NCBI RefSeq assembly: GCF_022698145.1
Contig: NZ_JALDAX010000008.1
Location: forward strand, 124,001 to 188,000
Length of the DNA: 64,000 nucleotides
Origin: Streptomyces spinosisporus
GTDB taxonomy: Bacteria; Actinomycetota; Actinomycetes; Streptomycetales; Streptomycetaceae
Reading direction: 5' to 3'
This document shows positions 58,236 through 64,000 of the stretch, piece after piece; the first letter of the stretch is position 1; the number at the start of each line of letters is the position of its first letter. The notes under the pieces were generated by a model. That model was given only the letters and a program-made list of their open reading frames with translations, had not been told where the DNA came from and made no database searches. The position numbers were made by a program, and so were the translations under genes.

Positions 58236-59303
58236 TTGAGTACGCACACCACGACCGAAGTCACCCATTACCACGTGCAGAAGCGCCGACGAGCCGCGTT
58301 CATCGAGGAGTGGCGCAAGACCCACCGCACGATCGTCGCGCTGGAAGACGTCGAGATGCACCCCACCGAACGGGGCAGCCGGGTGGGCGTCTACGTCGGC
58401 GCCGACGGCGACCGGCCGACGCGCACCATGGACGCGCTCGCCCACGAGATCGACCCGGGGACGACGACCACGCTGCACCGGCACTCCTGGGACGCCATGG
58501 TGTTCGTCGTGGCCGGCTGGGGCTGGACCGAGATCGACGGCAAGCGCGTCGACTGGGGCCCCGGCGACTCGCTGCACCTGCCGGCCTGGGCCTGGCACCG
58601 CAGCGGCAACGACGGTGACACGACGACGCGTTACCTGACCTTCTCCAGCGCGCCGCTGCTGGAGACGATGGGCATGGCCGTGATCGAGGACGCCGGGCAC
58701 ACCCCGGTCTCCGAACTGCCGCCGCGGCCCGCCTTCTCCCCCGGCCGCGACGGCGCCGACCCGTACGCCAACCGGCTGCGCCGGCTCGCCCGCGACCAGG
58801 AGGCCCGCCGCTCGGGCCGCCTGCACACCAGCTGGGACGAGCTGGAGCTGCGCAACACTCCGCGCGGCACCCGGACGACCTTCCTGCTCGACCGCGCCAT
58901 CGGCTACCAGGCCTCCGGCATCACCATGGCGATGTTCGAGATCGGCCCGGGCCGCGCCCAGTCGATGCACCGGCACCCGGGCGAGGCCTGGCTGTACGTC
59001 GTCGAGGGCTCCGGCGAGAGCTACCTCGGCACCGAGCCGGAGGGCGGCGAGAAGCACCCGTGGAAGAAGGGCGACATCATCGTCGTCGACCACTTCCTGT
59101 GGCACCAGCACATCAACTCCCACCCGGAGCAGACCGCCAAGGTGGTCCGCATCCATATGTTCGACAGCCTGCTGGAGACCATGCGCGCGCTGTGCGATCC
59201 GCTGGTGCTGTTCGAGGAGCCGCCGGACCACATCCGCGACGCGCAGGCCGGCGACCCGTCGACGATCAAGTGGCCGGCGCTGACGCGCCCCACGTGGCCG
59301 TGA
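58236..59303 (+). CDS. Bicupin protein 2
   Basis: 355 residues from TTG 58236 (TGGGAG upstream). First cupin: TTLHRHSWDAMVFVVAGWGW with HxH but no Glu at the usual place, and LPAWAWHRSGND; second: SMHRHPGEAWLYVVEGSGESYLG with HxHxxxE and DHFLWHQHIN, so this barrel has full ligands. It therefore looks like a metal-dependent oxygenase or isomerase. It ends 17 bases before the AAA ATPase gene, which suggests the two work together. Confidence 0.75.
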   Translation: MSTHTTTEVTHYHVQKRRRAAFIEEWRKTHRTIVALEDVEMHPTERGSRVGVYVGADGDRPTRTMDALAHEIDPGTTTTLHRHSWDAMVFVVAGWGWTEIDGKRVDWGPGDSLHLPAWAWHRSGNDGDTTTRYLTFSSAPLLETMGMAVIEDAGHTPVSELPPRPAFSPGRDGADPYANRLRRLARDQEARRSGRLHTSWDELELRNTPRGTRTTFLLDRAIGYQASGITMAMFEIGPGRAQSMHRHPGEAWLYVVEGSGESYLGTEPEGGEKHPWKKGDIIVVDHFLWHQHINSHPEQTAKVVRIHMFDSLLETMRALCDPLVLFEEPPDHIRDAQAGDPSTIKWPALTRPTWP

Positions 59304-59319
59304 ACGGGGGCGGCACGCG

Positions 59320-60207
59320 GTGAGCGAGACACTGCCGCACGGCGTCGCGGGCATCCATGCGCTGCCCGCCGACCACCACGACGGGCCGTGGGACTCCGTG
59401 ATCGTGGAGGACCGGCTGAAGGAACGGCTGCTGGCGACCGCCGTCCTCGTGCTGCGGCACGGGCGGCGGCTGGCCGGCTCGGCGGTGGCACCGCACGGGC
59501 TCGTGGTGCTGGCGGGACCGCCGGGCACCGGGAAGACCACGCTGGCCCAGGGGCTCGCGCAGGCCGCGGCCCGCACGCTGGCGCAGCAGGGGGCGACCAC
59601 CCTTGTCGAGGTCGATCCGCACGCCTTCCCCAGCGAAATGCTCGGCGAGAGCCAGCGCTCGGTCTCCCGGCTGTTCCGGGAGACCCTGCCCGAGCTCGCC
59701 GCCCGCCGTCCGCACACGATCGTGCTGGTCGACGAGGTCGAGGCGCTCGCGGTGCGGCGGCACTCGGCCTCCTTCGACACCAATCCCGTGGACGTGCACC
59801 GGGCGACGGACGCCGTGCTCAGCGGACTCGACGCGCTACGGGCACAACGCCCCGGGACGCTGCTGGTGGTGACGACGAACTTCGCCGAGGCCGTGGACGA
59901 GGCGTTCCTGTCCCGGGCCGATCTCGTCGTCCGCACCGAGCTGCCCGACGAGTCGGTGGTCCCGCTGATCGTCGCCGACTCGCTGCGCGGTCTGGCGGCG
60001 CAGTGGCCCGAACTGGCCGTCCTGGCCGAGGACTCGGCGGTCCACCGCAAGGTGGGCAAGCTGCTGCACGGTCTGGACGGGCGCCGTATCCGCAAGACGG
60101 TGCACGGTGCGCTCGCGCTGCGTCTGGAGACGGCGCGTGATCCGGCGCTGCTGAATCTCGACGACCTCGTCGCGGCCGCCGAGGAGGCGGCGGCGGAACG
60201 AACCTGA
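59320..60207 (+). CDS. Pch2/TRIP13-like AAA ATPase
   Basis: 295 residues from GTG 59320. Walker A GPPGTGKTT (66-74), Walker B TIVLVDEVEAL (Asp138-Glu139), sensor 1 LVVTTNF, and SEMLGESQRSVSRLF, resembling the substrate-pore region of Pch2/TRIP13. These AAA proteins remodel partner proteins, classically HORMA proteins. No HORMA, CD-NTase or effector gene is present, so it is not the known CBASS arrangement. With the EutA-like protein it gives the island two ATP-driven remodelling proteins; the client may be the bicupins or the oxygenase. Confidence 0.82.
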   Translation: MSETLPHGVAGIHALPADHHDGPWDSVIVEDRLKERLLATAVLVLRHGRRLAGSAVAPHGLVVLAGPPGTGKTTLAQGLAQAAARTLAQQGATTLVEVDPHAFPSEMLGESQRSVSRLFRETLPELAARRPHTIVLVDEVEALAVRRHSASFDTNPVDVHRATDAVLSGLDALRAQRPGTLLVVTTNFAEAVDEAFLSRADLVVRTELPDESVVPLIVADSLRGLAAQWPELAVLAEDSAVHRKVGKLLHGLDGRRIRKTVHGALALRLETARDPALLNLDDLVAAAEEAAAERT

Positions 60208-60222
60208 CACCGCCGACGCCAC

Positions 60223-60260
60223 TTCGGCCCCACACCCCCTCGCACGGGTGTGGGGCCGAA
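60223..60260. terminator. Bidirectional terminator
   Basis: 15-bp stem TTCGGCCCCACACCC with an eight-base loop, between converging AAA and bicupin 3 genes. Confidence 0.85.
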
Positions 60261-60272
60261 CTCGTGAGCCCG

Positions 60273-61283
60273 TCAGGCGTTCTGCGCCGGCTCGTACTCG
60301 GGCGCGTCCTCCATGAAGTGCACCGTGTCGTAGCCGAGGTGCTTGAAGACGCGGTTCTGCGCCGACAACACCCTCAGGGGCGTGCCGTCGTGGGCGAAGA
60401 GCTGGCAGACGTGGTTCTGCGGCACGTACAGCGTGTCGCCCTTGGTGATCTCGTGGCGGGTGGGCTCCTTGGCGATGCGCGCATAGTACTTCTCCGCGAT
60501 CTCCGCCTCGACCTCCCACTGCAGGGCGTAGCCGCCGCCGTCGAGGACGTAGAAGACCTCGTCGGCCATCTTCCAGTACTTGCCGGAGCGGCTGCCGGTC
60601 GGGATGTCGAGCTCGAAGGCGTCGATGGAGAAGATGCGGGCGTCGGTGCGCTCGGGCGAGGACATCACGCGTACGCGGCCGAGCGGGGTGTTCTCCCACG
60701 TGGTGTCGCCGACGCTGATGACCTTCTTGCGGTCCAGCACGCCGGGCGTCCAGATCCGCGACCAGTCCTCGCGGGGCCCGAACTCGGCCTCCCGCTCGAC
60801 CGGTCCGCTGCGCCCCTGCTGCAGCAGGCCCATGAACATCCAGGTGCTCTTGGCCTTCACCACCAGGGCGGTCGCGGTCTCGCCGTAGGGGTTGAAGTGA
60901 CGGTGCACGGAGTCGGTGTGGACGAAGACGAGGTCGTCCTTGGTCCAGTCGTAGCGCCGGTCGTCGTGGATCTCGTAGCCGCGGCCCTCGAGGATGTAGA
61001 AGGCCGCCTCGTTCTGGTGGCCGTGTCCGTGGTTGCTGGACTCGGGCGGCAGTTCGACGAAGTGGACCTGGATCGTCTGGGTGAGGAACTCCTCGTCGCC
61101 CGGGCCGACCCGCCACCACGTCCGGGACTTCTCGCTGTCGCCGGAGTGGGCCACCTTCGCGTCGTCGACGACCACCGAGTCGTCGCGCACCCGCTTGACG
61201 GCCAGCTGCCGTCGGCGGAACTCCCCGAGCCCGTACGTCTCCGAGGTCAGGCCGCGGACGAAGACGCGTCCCTTCTTGCCCAT
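60273..61283 (-). CDS. Bicupin protein 3
   Basis: 336 residues from ATG 61283 (AGGAGG upstream). First cupin: NHGHGHQNEAAFYILEGRGYEIH with HxHxxxE-type ligands and VHTDSVHRHFNPYG; second: SGKYWKMADEVFYVLDGGGY, where the HxH is lost. It is thus the mirror image of bicupin 1, which has a degenerate first barrel. Monocistronic under operator F. Function probably dioxygenase-like or a sugar/acid isomerase; not assignable. Confidence 0.72.
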   Translation of the reverse strand: MGKKGRVFVRGLTSETYGLGEFRRRQLAVKRVRDDSVVVDDAKVAHSGDSEKSRTWWRVGPGDEEFLTQTIQVHFVELPPESSNHGHGHQNEAAFYILEGRGYEIHDDRRYDWTKDDLVFVHTDSVHRHFNPYGETATALVVKAKSTWMFMGLLQQGRSGPVEREAEFGPREDWSRIWTPGVLDRKKVISVGDTTWENTPLGRVRVMSSPERTDARIFSIDAFELDIPTGSRSGKYWKMADEVFYVLDGGGYALQWEVEAEIAEKYYARIAKEPTRHEITKGDTLYVPQNHVCQLFAHDGTPLRVLSAQNRVFKHLGYDTVHFMEDAPEYEPAQNA

Positions 61284-61354
61284 GGTGCCTCCTGTGAGGG
61301 TTCGAGCCCTCTTCTGGATAACGGTCATTGGATGACTGGCCGCTGGATGACTGA

Positions 61355-61365
61355 TGGTCTAACCA
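61355..61365. promoter_or_regulatory. GntR operator F
   Basis: TGGTCTAACCA within the dyad ATGGTCTAACCAT. On the minus strand CATTAT lies immediately upstream as a possible -10 for bicupin 3. Confidence 0.72.
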
Positions 61366-61391
61366 TAATGCCTTCAGGCGGGACACAAAAG

Positions 61392-61421
61392 AGTCCCGGG
61401 CCCAACCGGACCCGGGACTCG
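61392..61421 (-). terminator. Terminator after gntR
   Basis: 10-bp stem GAGTCCCGGG with T-rich tail TCTTTTGTGT on the minus strand. Confidence 0.8.
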
Positions 61422-61447
61422 ATCAGTTGTGGATCACTCGGATCCGG

Positions 61448-62233
61448 TCACTTGGCGGAGCCGCCCTTCACCCGCGACGCGGTCCGCCTGATGTGGGTGC
61501 GCATGATCTCCGTGGCCGTCTCGACGTCGCGCGCGGCCACGGCGTCCACGAACTTGCGGTGCTCCTTGGAGCCCTGGTGGCCCATCTGCGGCTCGACGCT
61601 CTGCGCCTCGCGCAGGCTCATGAGCAGGGGGCCGTGGAAGGACTGGACGAGCATCTCGATCGCCGTGTTGTGCGTACAGGCCGCGACACGGGTGTGGAAG
61701 TCGGCCGACATCTCCATGTCGTACACACCCTGCTTGACCGCTTCGGCGTGCTCCTCGCACAGGGCGCGCAGACTCTCGATGTCCTCGTCGGTGGCGCGCT
61801 CCACGACGAGCGGCACGATGCCGAGTTCGAAGACGATCCGCGCCTCGGTGACCTCGGCCGCGGTCAGCGGCGACAGGGACAACAGGTCGGCCAGGCCCTC
61901 CCCCACCCGCTGCGACGACGGCGCCGTCACGAACGCGCCACCACGGGCACCGACCCGGATCTCGACCAGGCCGCTGGCCTCCAGGCTGCGCAGCGCTTCG
62001 CGCACGGTCACCCGGCTGACGCCGAACTGCACGCACAGCTCGCGTTCGCTGGGGAGCCGGTCGCCCGGTTGCAGACGCTGCTCCTTCAGCAGCAGCTTGA
62101 TCTGCTCCACGATCAGCTGGGAGACACGGCTGGAGGAGACCGCCTTGAACAGACCGTCCGCGGGGGCGGTCTTCTTGGCAGGCGTCGTCCCGTCGTTCTC
62201 AGCGCGTTGAGGCTGGCTCGGTCGCGATGGCAT
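61448..62233 (-). CDS. FadR-subfamily GntR regulator of the catabolic island
   Basis: 261 residues. Winged helix at about residues 35-100: LQPGDRLPSERELCVQFGVSRVTVREALRSLEASGLVEI (in parts). C-terminal FCD domain with metal/ligand residues in DFHTRVAACTHN and HQGSKEHRKFVDAV. FadR-type GntR proteins bind dyads of form TNGTNNNACNA; seven such or near-matching sites lie before the transcription units of the island, including operator G upstream of this gene. It is therefore the likely pathway-specific repressor, released by an aromatic acid or a downstream metabolite. Confidence 0.88.
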   Translation of the reverse strand: MPSRPSQPQRAENDGTTPAKKTAPADGLFKAVSSSRVSQLIVEQIKLLLKEQRLQPGDRLPSERELCVQFGVSRVTVREALRSLEASGLVEIRVGARGGAFVTAPSSQRVGEGLADLLSLSPLTAAEVTEARIVFELGIVPLVVERATDEDIESLRALCEEHAEAVKQGVYDMEMSADFHTRVAACTHNTAIEMLVQSFHGPLLMSLREAQSVEPQMGHQGSKEHRKFVDAVAARDVETATEIMRTHIRRTASRVKGGSAK

Positions 62234-62263
62234 GCGCGCATTGTCCCATGGTCAGAGGGTCCG

Positions 62264-62300
62264 TTGACGTCATCCTACGCAATGGCTTAAAGTCATACCA
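62264..62300 (+). promoter_or_regulatory. Aldolase promoter with GntR operator G
   Basis: TTGACG (62264-62269), 17 bases, TTAAAG (62287-62292). The minus-strand TGGTATGACTT (62300-62290) overlaps the -10 and matches operator A at ten of eleven bases. Confidence 0.7.
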
Positions 62301-62350
62301 ACAGTCCAATAGCTTGCGGGTGAATCGTACGCGAGGAGACCGACACGGAC

Positions 62351-63115
62351 ATGAGATTCCCCGAGAGCTCCCAAGAAGCACTGCGTGAACGGATCGTGCT
62401 GGCCTGCCGGGTGCTCGCCGTCACCGGCCTGGTCGAGCACATCCTGGGTCACGTCAGCGCCCGCACCGGCCCCGAGTCGCTGCTGATCCGCGGGCGCGGT
62501 CCCGAGGAGCGCGGCCTCGCCTTCACCGTCGTCGACGACGTCCAGCAGGTCGACCTCGACGGCAAGGGCGAGGTCCCTGCGGACTGGCGGGTGCCGAGCG
62601 AACTCCCCATCCACAGCGAGGTGCTGCGCGCCCGCCCCGAGGTCACGGCCGTCGTGCACGCGCATCCGCCGGCGGTGGTCGCCGCGTCCGTCGCGGAACT
62701 GCCGTGGCTGCCGATCGTCGGCTCCTACGACATCCCGGCCGCCCGCCTGGCCCACGACGGCATCCCCGTCTGGCCCCGCTCGGCGCTGATCCGCCGCCGC
62801 GACCTGGCCGAGCAGATGACGGCCTCGCTCGGGGACCGCCCCGTCGTCGTCCTGCGCGGCCACGGCCTCGTCGCCGTCGGCACGGGCGACCCGGCCCATG
62901 CCGTCGCGGAGGCCGTCACGCGCGCGCTGGCGGTGGACTCACTGGCCCGCACCGCTCTCGCCGTCGCGGCGACCGGCGCACCGCTGCAGCCGATACCCGA
63001 CGAGGACATCGCCGAACTGCCCGACCTGGGACCGGCGTTCAACGTCGCCGCGATGTGGCGCCATCTGACCGCCCGGGTGGAGCACGAGGGCCCCGCCACT
63101 CCCCTGCGCGGCTGA
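62351..63115 (+). CDS. Class II aldolase/adducin protein, possible dihydroxyphthalate decarboxylase
   Basis: 254 residues. Zinc ligands H88 (PIHSEVL), H103 and H105 (VVHAHPP) and the later His in VLRGHGLVAVG. 3,4-Dihydroxyphthalate decarboxylases of Gram-positive phthalate pathways belong to this fold; fuculose- or ribulose-phosphate aldolases are alternatives. In this regulon a decarboxylase role fits best but is inference. ATG 62351 follows GAGGAGACC. Divergent from gntR and first gene of a rightward unit with the ornithine-cyclodeaminase-like gene. Confidence 0.78.
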   Translation: MRFPESSQEALRERIVLACRVLAVTGLVEHILGHVSARTGPESLLIRGRGPEERGLAFTVVDDVQQVDLDGKGEVPADWRVPSELPIHSEVLRARPEVTAVVHAHPPAVVAASVAELPWLPIVGSYDIPAARLAHDGIPVWPRSALIRRRDLAEQMTASLGDRPVVVLRGHGLVAVGTGDPAHAVAEAVTRALAVDSLARTALAVAATGAPLQPIPDEDIAELPDLGPAFNVAAMWRHLTARVEHEGPATPLRG

Positions 63116-63159
63116 CCCGCGCCACCCCGGCGCCCAGGCTTTTGACCGAGCGGAGGATC

Positions 63160-64000
63160 ATGCTCGTCCTCGACAACAAGGTCACCGCCGAGGTCCTCAC
63201 CATGCCCGACGTGGTGCGGGCACTGGAGGAGTCCTACCGGGACCTGGCCGACGGCGAGGGCGTGTGCCGGCCCCGCATCGACCTCAACCTCCCCGTGGAC
63301 GGCACGCGCGTGTACCGGTGGGGAACCATGGAGGGTGGCTCGGCACGCAGCGGCTACGTCGCCCTCCGCATGAAGTCCGACGTGCTCACGGAGACCGGGC
63401 CGCCCGGGCTGCGGACCCAGGAGAAGTACTGCGTACGGCCCGGCCGGTTCTGCGGCCTCGTGCTCCTGCTCGACGCGCGCACCGGGGAACCCCTCGCGCT
63501 CCTCAACGACGGCCTGCTGCAGCATCTGCGGGTCGGCGCGGACTCGGCGATCGGTGTGCGCTTCGGGGCCCGGGCGGACGCCCGGGTGCTGGGCCTGCTC
63601 GGTTCGGGCGGCATGGCCCGCAGCCATGTCGAGGCCTTCCGCACGGTACGGCCCCTGGAACGCGTCCAGGTCTACAGCCCCACCCGCAGCCACCGTGAGC
63701 GCTTCGCCGCCGAGATGCGGGAGCTGCACGGCCTGGACGTGGTGGCGGTCGACGAGCCCGAACACGCCCAGCGCGACGCCGACATCGTGGCGGGCTGCAC
63801 CGATGCCGTCGGGGATGTCGTCCTCGGCCGCCATCTGTCCCCGGGCACCCATGTCACCTGCATCGGCGGCCACCCGGACGCGGCGGCGCGGGAACGCTTC
63901 GACGTCTGGCTGCGGCTGGGCAGCGCGAGCACGCCGGTGTCGACACCCGCCTGGGCGACCGCCGACGAGTACGTGTCCTACCGCGCCCGGCCCGACGACC
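63160..64000 (+). CDS. Ornithine cyclodeaminase/mu-crystallin family protein, 3' end outside window
   Basis: 280 codons are visible from ATG 63160 (GGAGGATC upstream), open to the end. DNKVTAEVLTMPDVVRALEESYRDLADG, LALLNDGLLQHLRVGADSAIGVRF and the NAD loop VLGLLGSGGMARSHVEAF identify the family, which includes ornithine cyclodeaminases, alanine dehydrogenases and imine reductases. The ornithine-specific residues cannot be confirmed. It begins 45 bases after the class II aldolase-like gene and should be in the same operon. Confidence 0.85.
   Translation, partial: MLVLDNKVTAEVLTMPDVVRALEESYRDLADGEGVCRPRIDLNLPVDGTRVYRWGTMEGGSARSGYVALRMKSDVLTETGPPGLRTQEKYCVRPGRFCGLVLLLDARTGEPLALLNDGLLQHLRVGADSAIGVRFGARADARVLGLLGSGGMARSHVEAFRTVRPLERVQVYSPTRSHRERFAAEMRELHGLDVVAVDEPEHAQRDADIVAGCTDAVGDVVLGRHLSPGTHVTCIGGHPDAAARERFDVWLRLGSASTPVSTPAWATADEYVSYRARPDD

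Noticed and set aside
54303..59303. 1666-codon rightward frame
   Set aside because: It runs out of frame through the permease, ATPase and MFS genes and has Arg/Gly/Ala-rich shadow composition; only the end from 58236 (bicupin 2) is a gene.
59320..60207. CBASS-type antiphage system because of the TRIP13-like ATPase
   Set aside because: No HORMA protein, cyclic nucleotide synthase or effector gene is nearby, and the gene sits in a metabolic operon.

Overview
The window is high-GC actinobacterial DNA and almost certainly Streptomyces. It holds a long two-repeat chaplin with a sorting signal, an SsgA-like sporulation protein, an NsdA-type regulator with a TPR-like body, a LitR/LitS light-response pair, a CsxA-type exo-glucosaminidase under a ROK regulator, and in-frame TTA codons (bldA targets) in three genes. 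No rRNA, tRNA, CRISPR array, insertion sequence or phage gene was recognised.

Region 1 (1-3300) is sulfur scavenging: the end of an acyl-CoA dehydrogenase-like flavoprotein, an ssuE-ssuD-type operon read leftward, and upstream of it a 27-codon, apparently leaderless leader peptide of the cysteine-attenuation kind. Region 2 (3500-10850) is a light-response block: an SDR/DUF2867 protein, a CPD photolyase, a remnant of a photolyase-related gene fused tail to tail with an FAD oxidoreductase by an apparent deletion, then litR, litS, an anti-sigma-like protein and an SPW membrane protein.

Region 3 (10900-36400) is mostly ordinary chromosome: a fused ArsR-SRPBCC regulator with its operator inside its own promoter, an APC permease, a ROK regulator and csxA sharing one operator motif, secreted and stress proteins, two epimerase-like proteins with a TetR regulator, two GNAT acetyltransferases, a chaplin, an S33 peptidase, a MarR/thioesterase pair, an SsgA-like protein under a CRP-like palindrome, a PAS-PP2C phosphatase, an NsdA-like regulator, a phosphotransferase and a secreted amidase.

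Region 4 (36470-64000, running off the end) is the most interesting: a catabolic island of about 27 kb. It holds a three-component Rieske oxygenase (reductase at 36519, ferredoxin at 47402, oxygenase at 46046), two 4,5-dihydroxyphthalate-decarboxylase-like proteins, a class II aldolase of the type used for dihydroxyphthalate decarboxylation, clear LigJ (4-oxalomesaconate hydratase) and LigK (CHA aldolase), an alcohol dehydrogenase, a Cys-nucleophile alpha/beta hydrolase, a PanB-like enzyme, RpiB- and GpmA-like enzymes, three bicupins, an EutA-like reactivase without EutBC, a Pch2/TRIP13-like AAA ATPase, an ABC importer with two binding proteins, an MFS transporter and an ornithine-cyclodeaminase-like protein. 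A FadR-type GntR regulator sits near the end. Seven copies of an operator fitting TNGTNNNACNA, or close to it, lie in the promoter regions of the island and tie it into one regulon. No LigAB-type ring-cleavage enzyme is present, so the bicupins are candidates for that step. The chaperone-like pair (EutA-like plus AAA) has no known client in the cluster.
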